DNA from: Parabacteroides sp. FAFU027
GTDB lineage: Bacteria > Bacteroidota > Bacteroidia > Bacteroidales > UBA7332
Reading direction: 5' to 3'
DNA length: 64,000 nucleotides
NCBI RefSeq assembly: GCF_022808675.1
Contig: NZ_JAKZKV010000016.1
Span: 1-64,000 of the forward strand
Below the pieces are notes generated by a model. That model searched no databases. It saw nothing but the letters and a program-made list of their open reading frames with translations, and had not been told where the DNA came from. Below are positions 8,676 through 17,509 of this stretch, piece by piece (positions within the stretch are counted from its first letter, which is position 1; every line of letters starts with the position of its first letter). The position numbers were made by a program, and so were the translations under genes.

Positions 8676-9752
8676 ATGACAAATACTTTAAAAACAGGAA
8701 TGCTGTTGGTGGCTTGCCTGTTCGTGGTCAACACGACCGATTCATTTGCCCAAAAAGTAAGAAACATCATCGTCATGATTGGTGACGGTATGGGATTCAA
8801 TCAGGTACAAGCGGCTTTGACCGTCACCGGAAACAACCTGAACATGGCTAAATTCCCCTATACCGGGATTGAAAAGACTTACTCTGCAAACAATTACATT
8901 ACCGACTCGGCAGCCGGAGGTACCGCCATCGCTTGCGGCGTTAAAACCAACAACGGGATGATTGGGGTAACACCGGATACTGTTCCGGTACAATCCATCT
9001 TGTCTGTTGCGGAAAAGAACGGCCTCTCTACCGGAATTGTTGTCACCTGCAACCTGACTCATGCTACCCCTGCAACCTTTTATGCACATGCCGGAAGCAG
9101 AAATTCCACTCAGGAAATAGCGAGCTGGTTTCCCAAATCGGGAGTAGATGTGGCTATCGGCGGAGGAATTAATGATTTTGAAAAGCGCACCGACGGACGC
9201 AACCTCTCCAACGAACTGAAACAGGCCGGATACACCGTTGCCTACTCAATGGAAGAGGCCGCTAAAGCTCCGGTGAAAAGCCCCCTGTTAACTTTTTTGG
9301 CTGAAGACCATCCGAAGAAAGCGAGCGAAGGCCGCGACTATTTGCCTGAAGCGGTTGAGCTGGCGATGAAAAGACTGAGCAACAACAAGAAAGGATTCTT
9401 CCTGATGGTGGAAGGCTCACAAATCGACTGGGGCGGCCACGCAAACGATGGAAACTATGTCGTAACAGAAACCGTTGACTTTGACAATGCGGTTGGGAAA
9501 GTCCTTGAATTTGCTAAAAGAGACGGTCATACCTTGGTGATTATCACCGCTGACCATGAGACAGGAGGTACTGCCATTCGTGAAGGCAGCTTCAAGGATA
9601 AAACCGTGAAGATTGACTTTACCAAAACCTACCATACCGGAGCGCCTGTTCCTATTTTCGCTTATGGTCCAGGAGCTGAACAATTTACAGGATGGTTGGA
9701 AAACACCAATTACAAGAATAAAATCGAAAAACTGGCGGGTTTGAAAGAATAA
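8676..9752 (+). CDS. Alkaline phosphatase, secreted
   Basis: A 358-residue periplasmic phosphomonoesterase with a signal peptide ending near FVVNTTDSFAQ. Family motifs are clear: IVMIGDGMGFNQV (metal-binding Asp), TDSAAGGTAIACG with the nucleophilic Ser, the HATPATFYAH region, EGSQIDWGGHAND, and ADHETGG with metal-binding Asp/His. It is compact compared with E. coli PhoA (about 450 residues after cleavage), as is common in Bacteroidota. It probably scavenges phosphate. A TTACTTTG sequence about 50 bp upstream is a weak promoter candidate. No Pho box was recognised. A 21-bp repeat array begins six bases after the stop. Confidence 0.92.
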   Translation: MTNTLKTGMLLVACLFVVNTTDSFAQKVRNIIVMIGDGMGFNQVQAALTVTGNNLNMAKFPYTGIEKTYSANNYITDSAAGGTAIACGVKTNNGMIGVTPDTVPVQSILSVAEKNGLSTGIVVTCNLTHATPATFYAHAGSRNSTQEIASWFPKSGVDVAIGGGINDFEKRTDGRNLSNELKQAGYTVAYSMEEAAKAPVKSPLLTFLAEDHPKKASEGRDYLPEAVELAMKRLSNNKKGFFLMVEGSQIDWGGHANDGNYVVTETVDFDNAVGKVLEFAKRDGHTLVIITADHETGGTAIREGSFKDKTVKIDFTKTYHTGAPVPIFAYGPGAEQFTGWLENTNYKNKIEKLAGLKE

Positions 9753-9758
9753 TCTTCC

Positions 9759-10010
9759 ACCTCAAAGGTAAATGTGTTTACCTTTGAGGTAAATCGGGAC
9801 ACTTCAAAGGTGAATTAGTTTAGCTCTAAGCTGAACCAATTCACCTTTTTGCTAAACCAGCCTACCTCGAAGGTCAATCAGTTCACCTAAAAGGTAAACC
9901 TGGGTACCCGAAAGGTAAATCGGTTCACCTTTTTGCTAAGCCGGTTTACCTTCGAGGTAAATCGGTTTAACTTTTAGGTGGGGAGGGGTACCTCTGAGGT
10001 ACCCCCATTT
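9759..10010. repeat. Array 1: twelve tandem 21-bp units with a palindromic core
   Basis: Twelve consecutive units of exactly 21 bp. Each opens with an 11-bp core of the form ACCTnnnAGGT (variants ACTTCAAAGGT, AGCTCTAAGCT), which is itself a dyad, followed by a 10-bp A/G-rich linker often reading AAATCGGTTT or similar. A partial unit (ACTCC) follows. Stop codons interrupt all the frames I checked, so it is not a coding repeat. It fills the gap between the alkaline phosphatase stop and the purM promoter. Confidence 0.85.
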
Positions 10011-10044
10011 ACTCCAAATATAGATTTCAGCAGAAGATATTCCA

Positions 10045-10076
10045 TTTGCCTAACTCCCTTTTTTACACTAAATTTG
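10045..10076 (+). promoter_or_regulatory. purM: purM promoter
   Basis: TTTG at 10045-10048 and TAAATTTG at 10069-10076, separated by 20 bp, fit the Bacteroidota -33/-7 consensus well. It implies a leader of roughly 105 nt before the ATG at 10189. Confidence 0.6.
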
Positions 10077-10188
10077 CACCCAATTTGCTGACTATTCAGC
10101 AGATTCATATTTCGCTAATGCATTGAATCAAAAACTTTGCGTCTTAGCCACTTAGCGTTCAATTAAAAAATTCGTAACTAAATAGAAA

Positions 10189-11355
10189 ATGAGCGACCAA
10201 CGGTACAACCAGCGCGGCGTTTCTGCCTCGAAAGAAGATGTGCATAACGCCATCAAAAACATCGATAAAGGTATTTTCCCAAAAGCATTTTGTAAAATCA
10301 TCCCTGACATTTTGGGCGGTGATCCCGAATACTGCAACATTATGCATGCTGACGGTGCGGGCACAAAATCTTCATTAGCATACCTTTACTGGAAAGAAAC
10401 CGGTGACATCTCTGTATGGAAAGGTATCGCTCAGGACGCTTTGATCATGAACATCGACGACCTGCTTTGTGTGGGTGCCGTGGATAACATTCTGGTTTCA
10501 TCGACCATTGGCCGCAATAAACTATTAATCCCCGGAGAAGTGATCTCTGCTATCATCAACGGTACAGACGAACTGCTTGCCGAACTGCGCGAGTTGGGCG
10601 TTAACGCTTACTCTACCGGTGGCGAGACTGCCGATGTAGGTGACCTTGTACGCACCATCATCGTAGACAGTACCGTGACCTGCCGCATGAAACGCAGCGA
10701 CGTAATCGACAATGCCAACATCCGTCCGGGTGACGTGATCGTGGGGATGGCTTCTTACGGACAGGCGACTTACGAAAAAGAGTACAACGGCGGTATGGGT
10801 AGCAACGGTCTTACCTCTGCCCGTCACGACGTATTTGCAAAATATCTGGCTGAAAAATATCCTGAAAGCTTCGACGCTGCCGTGCCTTCAGAGCTGGTTT
10901 ATTCCGGTGGCCTGAAGTTAACCGACGCTATCGAAGGTCTGGACATTGATGCCGGTAAAATGGTGCTTTCTCCGACCCGTACTTATGCGCCCGTAATTAA
11001 GAAACTGCTCGATCAGCTTCGTCCGGAAATACACGGTATGGTACATTGTTCAGGTGGTGCTCAGACCAAAGTGCTTCACTTCGTAGACAACGTGAAAGTG
11101 ACTAAAAATAACCTCTTCCCGGTTCCTCCATTGTTCCGCACCATTCAGGAGCAATCAGGCACTGACTGGAAGGAGATGTACAAAGTGTTCAACATGGGAC
11201 ACCGCATGGAAGTGTATATCGCTCCGGAACATGCGCAACAGGTTATTGAAATCTCTAAATCTTTCGGTATCGATGCGCAAATCGTCGGTTTCGTAGAAGC
11301 TTCAGAGAAAACCGAGCTGGTAATCGAAAGCGAATTCGGACGATTCGAATATTAA
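10189..11355 (+). CDS. purM: Phosphoribosylformylglycinamidine cyclo-ligase (AIR synthetase)
   Basis: A 388-residue cytosolic enzyme of purine synthesis that converts FGAM to 5-aminoimidazole ribotide with ATP. PurM-family signatures are visible: MHADGAGTKSSLAYLYWKETGD, DALIMNIDDLLCVGA, and the glycine-rich STGGETADVGDLV. A C-terminal AIRS domain contains MVHCSGGAQTKVL. It belongs to the longer Bacteroidota form (about 390 residues; the E. coli enzyme has about 345). It is followed by prfA and pyrF on the same strand, a conserved local order in Bacteroidales. The 99-bp gap to prfA contains a CTTTGCGCC-type dispersed sequence. Confidence 0.92.
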   Translation: MSDQRYNQRGVSASKEDVHNAIKNIDKGIFPKAFCKIIPDILGGDPEYCNIMHADGAGTKSSLAYLYWKETGDISVWKGIAQDALIMNIDDLLCVGAVDNILVSSTIGRNKLLIPGEVISAIINGTDELLAELRELGVNAYSTGGETADVGDLVRTIIVDSTVTCRMKRSDVIDNANIRPGDVIVGMASYGQATYEKEYNGGMGSNGLTSARHDVFAKYLAEKYPESFDAAVPSELVYSGGLKLTDAIEGLDIDAGKMVLSPTRTYAPVIKKLLDQLRPEIHGMVHCSGGAQTKVLHFVDNVKVTKNNLFPVPPLFRTIQEQSGTDWKEMYKVFNMGHRMEVYIAPEHAQQVIEISKSFGIDAQIVGFVEASEKTELVIESEFGRFEY

Positions 11356-11454
11356 ATCATTAAACGCCAAGGCGCTGAGATGCGATGATCTTAAAAATGA
11401 ATTCATAGCGTCTTTGCGCCTTTGTGTTCAATCAATAAAACAACGACCCTATAA

Positions 11455-12540
11455 ATGGCCGAAAATTCATTATTAGAAAAATTAGACGGACTAGTATCAC
11501 GCTTCGAGGAGGTTCAGACCCTGATTACCGACCCGGCTGTGTTAGCGGATATGAAACGCTTTGTCAAACTGAATAAAGAGTACCGCGATTTGGAGAAAAT
11601 CGTGGCTGCCCGCAACGAATACCAGCAAATGCTGAACGGCATCGAGGAGGCACGCATGATCCTTGATACTGAAAATGATCCCGAAATGCGTGAAATGGCG
11701 AAAGAAGAGTTGGATACCTGTTCTTCCCGCATTCCCTCTTTGGAAGAAGAAATCAAATTGTTGCTCGTGCCTGCTGATCCGGAAGACAGCAAAAATGCTA
11801 TCGTAGAGATTCGTGGAGGTACGGGAGGTGATGAGGCGGCTATTTTCGCCGGTGACCTCTTCCGGATGTACACAAAATACTGCGAATCGAAAGGCTGGAG
11901 AGTTGAAGTAACCGACCACAGTGAAGGAACGTCAGGCGGATTCAAGGAGATCATCTTCTCGGTAACCGGTGAAGGCGTTTACGGTATCCTGAAATACGAA
12001 TCGGGCGTTCACCGTGTGCAACGTGTCCCTCAAACGGAGACTCAGGGCCGTGTGCATACTTCTGCTGCGACTGTGGCAGTACTTCCGGAAGCTGAAGAAT
12101 TCGATATCGAGGTAAAAGAATCAGACGTGCGCGTCGATACCTTCTGTTCTTCCGGTGCGGGAGGTCAGTCGGTAAATACGACCTACTCTGCGATCCGATT
12201 GGTACACATCCCGACCGGTATTACCGTGCAATGCCAGGATGAGAAATCACAGCACAAGAATAAGGCTAAAGCGATGACCGAACTTCGTTCGCGTATCTAC
12301 GCTATCGAGCACCAAAAGTACCTTGACGAAATCGCTTCGAAGCGTAAGACTATGGTTTCGACCGGTGACCGTTCGGCTAAGATACGTACATATAACTATC
12401 CGCAAGGTCGCGTAACCGATCACCGCATCAACCTGACGATGTACAACCTCGCGGCAATCATGGACGGAGAAGTGCAACCGATCCTTGACCAACTGATAGT
12501 GGCTGAAAACGCTGAACGACTGAAAGAATCGGAACTTTAA
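11455..12540 (+). CDS. prfA: Peptide chain release factor 1
   Basis: A 361-residue release factor that reads UAA and UAG stop codons. The GGQ peptidyl-hydrolysis motif is in [19 protein letters not shown], and the codon-recognition tripeptide region reads [13 protein letters not shown] (PQT, the PxT form of RF1 rather than the SPF of RF2). An N-terminal helical domain (PCRF) occupies about residues 1-110. Length and motifs are typical. It lies between purM and pyrF, probably in the same transcription unit. Confidence 0.96.
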   Translation: MAENSLLEKLDGLVSRFEEVQTLITDPAVLADMKRFVKLNKEYRDLEKIVAARNEYQQMLNGIEEARMILDTENDPEMREMAKEELDTCSSRIPSLEEEIKLLLVPADPEDSKNAIVEIRGGTGGDEAAIFAGDLFRMYTKYCESKGWRVEVTDHSEGTSGGFKEIIFSVTGEGVYGILKYESGVHRVQRVPQTETQGRVHTSAATVAVLPEAEEFDIEVKESDVRVDTFCSSGAGGQSVNTTYSAIRLVHIPTGITVQCQDEKSQHKNKAKAMTELRSRIYAIEHQKYLDEIASKRKTMVSTGDRSAKIRTYNYPQGRVTDHRINLTMYNLAAIMDGEVQPILDQLIVAENAERLKESEL

Positions 12541-12642
12541 GATTTAACCACTAAGACACTAAGCGCACAAAGAAACACTAAGACTTTATTAGCCTAATAA
12601 TCTTAGTGGTAAGGAAATTCAAATAATCTAACACACGATAAA

Positions 12643-13473
12643 ATGACTAAGCAAGAGCTGTTTGCTAACATCAAACGTAAAAAATCCTTCCTCTGTGTAG
12701 GACTGGATACCGACATCAAAAAAATCCCGCAACATTTATTGAAGGAGGAAGACCCTATCTTCGCTTTTAATAAAGAAATCATCGATGCTACCGCTGATTT
12801 GTGCGTTGCATATAAGCCTAATGCTGCTTTTTACGAAAGCCTGGGTATGGTGGGAATCGCAGCTTTGGAAAAAACCATTGCTTACATCAATGAGAAATAC
12901 CCTGACCAGTTTATCATCCTCGATGCGAAACGCGGTGATATCGGTAACACCTCTGAGATGTATGCCCGTTCGGCTTTCGAACACCTTAAGGCGACTTCAA
13001 TTACCGTGGCGCCATATATGGGAGAAGACAGCGTGAAACCTTTCCTTATCTATCCGGGTAAATGGGTAATCGTGTTGGCTCTGACATCTAACAAAGGTTC
13101 CCAGGATTTCCAGTTTACAACTGACGCAAACGGTGAGCGCCTGTTTGAAAAGGTATTGAAAACTACGCAACAGTGGGCAACTGAAGACCAACTGATGTTT
13201 GTGGTTGGTGCAACTCAGGGCAAGATGTTTATTGATGTGCGTAAAGCGGCTCCAAATCACTTCCTGTTGGTTCCTGGTGTTGGGGCTCAGGGCGGAAGCC
13301 TTCAGGATGTTGCCGAATACGGTATGAACGATACCTGCGGCCTGTTGGTAAACTCATCCCGTCAGATTATCTACGCTTCTAACGGCGAAGACTTCGCGCA
13401 AGCTTCTAAAGCGGAAGCGGCTAAAGTACAACAAGAGATGGAAGCGCTGTTAGCTGCTAAAGGTCTTATCTAA
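12643..13473 (+). CDS. pyrF: Orotidine 5'-phosphate decarboxylase
   Basis: A 276-residue TIM-barrel enzyme that makes UMP from OMP, the last step of pyrimidine synthesis. The catalytic [15 protein letters not shown] motif is plain, with FLCVGLDTD at the start of the barrel and a phosphate-binding loop in [11 protein letters not shown]. Length and motif place it in the longer type 2 group. It is the third gene of the purM-prfA-pyrF block. A terminator follows at 13497-13527. Confidence 0.95.
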   Translation: MTKQELFANIKRKKSFLCVGLDTDIKKIPQHLLKEEDPIFAFNKEIIDATADLCVAYKPNAAFYESLGMVGIAALEKTIAYINEKYPDQFIILDAKRGDIGNTSEMYARSAFEHLKATSITVAPYMGEDSVKPFLIYPGKWVIVLALTSNKGSQDFQFTTDANGERLFEKVLKTTQQWATEDQLMFVVGATQGKMFIDVRKAAPNHFLLVPGVGAQGGSLQDVAEYGMNDTCGLLVNSSRQIIYASNGEDFAQASKAEAAKVQQEMEALLAAKGLI

Positions 13474-13496
13474 GAGCATATCTATTCAATCATATA

Positions 13497-13527
13497 AAGG
13501 CTGGAAGATGAATTTCTTTCAGCCTTT
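13497..13527 (+). terminator. pyrF: Intrinsic terminator after pyrF
   Basis: AAGGCTGGAA pairs with TTTCAGCCTT, followed by a T-rich tract. Confidence 0.7.
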
Positions 13528-13561
13528 CTTGTCTTTTAGAGTATGGCTGTTGTCTGGTACA

Positions 13562-13876
13562 TTACTTTCGCTTACTCTGCTGTTACGATAGAGCATTTCA
13601 CAATTACGACAGTGCAATTTGTTAATACGATAAACCATTATTGGGTTACGATAGAGCGTTTTGTTAATACGATAGCCCATTAGTGAGTTACGATAGAGTA
13701 TTTTGCCATTACGATAAAGCATTTCTCTACTACGATATTACAATATGTTAATAAGATAGCCCATTGGGAACTTACTTTTGCTCTCTTCTCGTTTACTTTT
13801 TCACATTTCCCATTTACGATAAACACCTTCTTCTTTACGTATTAACAATTTGCACTTACTAATTCGTGCTTTGAGG
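13562..13876. repeat. Array 2: fifteen tandem 21-bp units, TTACGATAxxxCATTTxxxx type
   Basis: Fifteen consecutive units of exactly 21 bp start at 13562, 13583, 13604 and so on. The consensus opens with TTACGATA and is followed by a less conserved AGCATTTTG-like tail. Units 2-9 are the best conserved; units 10-15 are degraded but stay in phase. On the minus strand part of it reads as a run of LYRN heptapeptides simply because 21 is divisible by three. The remaining spacer up to 14113 is AT-rich and I see nothing else in it. Confidence 0.82.
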
Positions 13877-14113
13877 TTATGTAAGGCCTCTTTGTTATTT
13901 TACCGGCGCCAATAGTCGTTATTTTCCTCCAACTGGATATTTTTTGAGTGTGTATTAATGTGATTGTAGAGATTTACATACAATGATATTATTCAATATG
14001 ATATTTACAGAGATAATATAATGATGTTTCGCTGACATTAAACTGTTTTGTATATTTGAAAGGAAATAATAATCACATAAGAGAAATTAATCGCTTAATA
14101 ATAAGTCAATCAA

Positions 14114-14557
14114 ATGAAGCTTAATAAGGTAATAAAATATACATTAGTTTTCATCGTCTTTTGTATAGCCTGGAATCTAATCGGGGATTATATTGAAAAA
14201 TCATTTCGTAAGAATGTCTATTCTAAAAGGAAGATGTATTGTTATGAACGATATCACAAAGGTACTGTTAATCCAGTATTGTATGTAGAAGATAAAATGT
14301 ATTGGGATTCACTCATAACTTATTACAGACAAATAGAACATGGGAACATGAATCCGGTTTTTAATTTTCCAGTGAATGAAATGCCTTATGATACTTGTGT
14401 CTATATCATGGGATATGAGCATGATTCTTTAATTGCAGATGTGATTTGTTATTATGATTGGGGGAGGACTGGCACCTATAGAAGAGGATATGTTTATCGA
14501 AATACGCTGCACTCTGATCTTCCGCCTAAAAAGAAGACTTATAATAAAATGAATTAA
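14114..14557 (+). CDS. Hypothetical membrane-anchored protein
   Basis: A 147-residue protein with one N-terminal transmembrane segment (YTLVFIVFCIAWNLIGDYI) and a soluble, probably periplasmic, remainder rich in Tyr (CYYDWGRTGTYRRGYVYR). The gene is AT-rich. It follows the long repeat-containing spacer and precedes the DUF1460 gene on the same strand. I do not recognise a family. Confidence 0.5.
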   Translation: MKLNKVIKYTLVFIVFCIAWNLIGDYIEKSFRKNVYSKRKMYCYERYHKGTVNPVLYVEDKMYWDSLITYYRQIEHGNMNPVFNFPVNEMPYDTCVYIMGYEHDSLIADVICYYDWGRTGTYRRGYVYRNTLHSDLPPKKKTYNKMN

Positions 14558-14727
14558 AAGATAAGCAGGTCAAATGCCGGACTTGATTAATTTAATTGCA
14601 TTTTATCATTATTGAAAAGCACTAATGATTGGGCTATTACAAATACCTGATTAAATATTTATTCAAACTTCCCAGACATCAAAACTTCACTATTATATTT
14701 ACCTTTGACAAAACAAAAATAGCCGTT

Positions 14728-15558
14728 ATGAAGAGTAAAATATTTTCCCTATTGATTCTTTTTTCCCTTGTATGCACAGCAACATACGCCCAAATGGATG
14801 ATAAAGCCGTTTTTGAGCAATATAAATCCGCTGTCAGCCCGAAGTTGCCTTTGGAGAAATTGATTGAAGAGACGGGCAGATTCTTTCTGGACCGTCCTTA
14901 CGTGGCGAGTACGCTGGAGATTAACGACCGGGAGCAGTTGGTGGTCAATTTACGCGAGTTGGATTGTACTACGTTTGTGGAGACGACTTTTGCATTGGCT
15001 TTGACTGCCAAATCAAAGGATTTTACCTATGATAATTTCTGTCGCACATTGACCCAAATCCGTTATCGGGATGGTAAAATAGACCAGTATCCTTCCCGAT
15101 TGCACTATTTCACCGACTGGATTAAGGACAACACAAAAAAGGGGCTCGTGAAAGATGTTACGAAGAAGATCAGCTGCGACACCATTCGATTCCATGATGG
15201 TTTTATGAGTCATAACCCTGATAAATACAGAGCCCTGCGCGAACATCCCGAATTTATCCCTACTATAGCGGCTCAGGAGAACGATATTAACCAACGCATC
15301 TACAATTATATTCCGAAGGCTGATGTGGCTGCTAAGGCGAATAAGATCAAAACCGGCGACATCATTGCCATTACCACAAACCTGAAGGGACTGGACATCA
15401 GCCACGTTGGTTTTGCCGTGTGGGTGGGCAAAGAACTGCATTTCATGCATGCTTCCTCGACGTTGAAGAAAGTGGTCGTCTCCGATAAGACATTGGCCGA
15501 ATACCTGAGTGGCGTGAAAATTCATACCGGAATTATCGTATTGCGCCCTATTGAATAA
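14728..15558 (+). CDS. DUF1460 family protein (N-acetylmuramoyl-L-alanine amidase-like)
   Basis: A 276-residue secreted protein. The start at 14728 is chosen because it yields a proper signal peptide (MKSKIFSLLILFSLVCTATYAQ); the frame extends 99 bp further upstream without coding character. The LRELDCTTFVETTFALAL motif carries the presumed catalytic Cys of this papain/NlpC-like fold. A later TGDIIAITTNLKGLDISHVGFAVW supplies the His, and LHFMHASSTLKKVVVS follows. Members of this family cleave peptidoglycan-derived muropeptides in Bacteroidetes. It probably acts in the periplasm on wall turnover products. Confidence 0.82.
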   Translation: MKSKIFSLLILFSLVCTATYAQMDDKAVFEQYKSAVSPKLPLEKLIEETGRFFLDRPYVASTLEINDREQLVVNLRELDCTTFVETTFALALTAKSKDFTYDNFCRTLTQIRYRDGKIDQYPSRLHYFTDWIKDNTKKGLVKDVTKKISCDTIRFHDGFMSHNPDKYRALREHPEFIPTIAAQENDINQRIYNYIPKADVAAKANKIKTGDIIAITTNLKGLDISHVGFAVWVGKELHFMHASSTLKKVVVSDKTLAEYLSGVKIHTGIIVLRPIE

Positions 15559-15625
15559 TAACCCCATTCGCTATAAGAGGCAGTGTAAAAACTCAGCAAA
15601 GTTTCAAGTGCTATTGTATTTTCCG

Positions 15626-15646
15626 CCCCTAAATCCCCTAAAGGGG
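15626..15646. repeat. CCCCT-type dispersed Bacteroidota repeat
   Basis: A CCCCT/AGGGG dyad in the 15559-15818 spacer. This C-rich element recurs widely in Bacteroidota intergenic DNA, from general knowledge; only one copy was noticed here. Confidence 0.45.
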
Positions 15647-15768
15647 ACTTTTGCAGCAGCAAAAACAGGTAAATCAGCACATTTATTGACCGATTTAACC
15701 AGAATATGATATTGTCTGCATCACTCGGGAGGGGTCACTAGGTCGTTTTTACCCTTTCTCCATAAATG

Positions 15769-15802
15769 ACAAAAGCCAGGCAGCGAACTGTCTGGCTTTT
15801 GT
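15769..15802 (-). terminator. Terminator of the 265-residue membrane protein gene
   Basis: Long stem CAAAAGCCAG..CAG / CTG..CTGGCTTTTG with a CGAA loop, located just past the stop on the minus strand. Possibly bidirectional with the DUF1460 gene. Confidence 0.7.
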
Positions 15803-15818
15803 GTGAAATATAGATTGA

Positions 15819-16616
15819 TTACTGCTGTACTTCAGGTTGTACCGGCTCAATCACCTCTTTGGGTTGAATCGCTTTATCCAGTTGCAGATAAATCAATGCA
15901 GTTGTCATTGAAATGACCGGAATCGCTACAAAAACGCCAAGCACTAAGGCTATCAAACCCGCAATTACCAGTCCGAAACAAGTCAGCCCGAACAAAAAGA
16001 TATGCCAAAAGTTACCTTTAGAAGCTGCCCAGCTCAAGCGTAATGAGTCCATAATTCCTGCATTCTTATCCACAATATAATATGGAAAGAACATCCATCG
16101 GATTTTGAAATAAATTGCAGGAGCAAGTACTATAATTAAAACCAATAAACCGGGAAAAGCAACAATTTTCAGAATTGAAAATATCTGAGTTGCATCATGA
16201 AATGAATAGCCAGCCAAACGGGCTCCCATATTCATAAAATCAGCAAGAATAAAAGCAAAAAGCCCTGCAACTATAGCACATGCCATAATTGGCAATGCAG
16301 ACAATATAGATGCGAAAATGTATCTCCAGAATAACGGAATAACATCCTTGAATGCTTTAAACTCCGGTTCTTCTCCTTTTGCGATCTGAAGGCAAACTTT
16401 AATGAATCCCAAGGAAAATACCACCGACACAAACAGTTCTGCCAACTGAGAAAGTAATGAGGAAATGCCTCCCTTGTTCAAGACCTGTACCGTAGATAGT
16501 AATCCTTCTATCACCAAATAAGCTAATAACAATCCGATAAGTAAAAACAGATTGTCATTGTTTATCAGTTTCCATGCAGACTTGATTGATTCCCTGATCG
16601 AAAATGCTTTTTCCAT
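15819..16616 (-). CDS. Integral membrane protein, unknown function
   Basis: A 265-residue inner-membrane protein with about six hydrophobic segments (for example LFLLIGLLLAYLVIEGLL, LFVSVVFSLGFIKVCLQIA, IMACAIVAGLFAFILADFM, LLVLIIVLAPAIYFKI). It contains RWMFFPYYIVDKNAGIMDSL, a pattern seen in DUF975/YciC-like membrane proteins that share a repeated membrane domain. A CAAATGTA (TACATTTG on its strand) promoter box at 16649-16656 lies 33 bp upstream, right after the tyrA stop. Function unknown. Confidence 0.65.
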   Translation of the reverse strand: MEKAFSIRESIKSAWKLINNDNLFLLIGLLLAYLVIEGLLSTVQVLNKGGISSLLSQLAELFVSVVFSLGFIKVCLQIAKGEEPEFKAFKDVIPLFWRYIFASILSALPIMACAIVAGLFAFILADFMNMGARLAGYSFHDATQIFSILKIVAFPGLLVLIIVLAPAIYFKIRWMFFPYYIVDKNAGIMDSLRLSWAASKGNFWHIFLFGLTCFGLVIAGLIALVLGVFVAIPVISMTTALIYLQLDKAIQPKEVIEPVQPEVQQ

Positions 16617-16661
16617 AAGTCAACTATTTTATTGTGATTAATGACGGCAAATGTAAAAAAA

Positions 16662-17435
16662 CTACTCAATATTCTTGCGCACCTTGAGCAAATATTCGCC
16701 CATCGCCTCATTGTCTTTATTATCAATGATGTGAATAAGCGTATCAAGCTCCCCTTTCATACGTTCAAGTTGTTCGACCGTGTATGGGTTAAACAGGATT
16801 TCACGAATCAGGTAATCATCCTCCGAAAGCAGTCCGTAAGCAATGTCCATGTGCTTTTTGAATGTCGTACCCGGTGCTTCCTGACGCTTGATGATGGATG
16901 CGAAAGACAATGTGGATGCAAAGGGAACGGAAAGCGAGTAAGCCACCGTCTCATCATGTTCCTGGAATGAGTATTCGAAGATATTCAAATGCAGGGATTG
17001 GTAGAAGTCCTTGAAAAAGGCCTTTCCCATGTGGTCTGACTCGGTAATGATAATGGCATTCTGCTTTGACAAATCGCTTAAGCTCGCAAAAGTAGGACCG
17101 AACATCGGGTGGGTAGAGACGTAAGGATTTTTTGTTTTGGCATAAAACTCCGGCAAACCCGTCTTCACCGATGCGATATCCGAAATGATACATCTTTCTG
17201 TGAGATAAGGCAGTACCATTTCAAACGCGGGAATAGTATATTTGATGGTCACCGCATTAATGACCATATCGGGCTCAAATTCGCGGATTTCCTCCGGTTG
17301 GGTCATGCGTAGGGTGTTGAAAACGAAACGCAGGCGCTTAGGATCGGTATCGAAGAGCGCAACTTCGTGATTGAGGCAAAGTGCGTCGGTCAGGAAGGTT
17401 CCCATTTTTCCGGCGCCAAGGATTAATATCTTCAT
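16662..17435 (-). CDS. tyrA: Prephenate dehydrogenase
   Basis: A 257-residue NAD(P)-dependent enzyme that turns prephenate into 4-hydroxyphenylpyruvate for tyrosine. The nucleotide-binding MKILILGAGKMGTFLTDAL is at the N-terminus. CIISDIASVKTGLPEF and YVSTHPMFGPTFASLSDL are characteristic of TyrA. There is no chorismate mutase or ACT domain; the mutase is fused to the DAHP synthase in the next gene. It is the distal gene of the aromatic operon, but an intrinsic terminator (17452-17498) stands between it and the preceding gene, so its expression may be lower or separately controlled. Confidence 0.92.
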   Translation of the reverse strand: MKILILGAGKMGTFLTDALCLNHEVALFDTDPKRLRFVFNTLRMTQPEEIREFEPDMVINAVTIKYTIPAFEMVLPYLTERCIISDIASVKTGLPEFYAKTKNPYVSTHPMFGPTFASLSDLSKQNAIIITESDHMGKAFFKDFYQSLHLNIFEYSFQEHDETVAYSLSVPFASTLSFASIIKRQEAPGTTFKKHMDIAYGLLSEDDYLIREILFNPYTVEQLERMKGELDTLIHIIDNKDNEAMGEYLLKVRKNIE

Positions 17436-17451
17436 CGTGGGTATATCGCTA

Positions 17452-17498
17452 AAAAAAGACGAGCTACTTGCTACCGGTGTAGCTTGTAGCTCGTCTTT
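17452..17498 (-). terminator. Intra-operon terminator before tyrA
   Basis: Perfect 13-bp arms (AAAGACGAGCTAC and its complement) around an 18-nt loop. On the minus strand they are followed by seven T. It is placed between the stop of the DAHP synthase/chorismate mutase gene and the tyrA start. Confidence 0.75.
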
Positions 17499-17509
17499 GT
17501 ATCTGAAAC

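Noticed and set aside
9759-10010. CRISPR array
   Set aside because: Units are contiguous 21-mers with no unique spacers, and no cas gene is nearby.
13519-13722. Minus-strand frame with repeated LYRN heptapeptides
   Set aside because: It is array 2 read as protein: a 21-bp period keeps any frame open by chance. The repeats run on beyond the frame at both ends, and no promoter or signal supports it.
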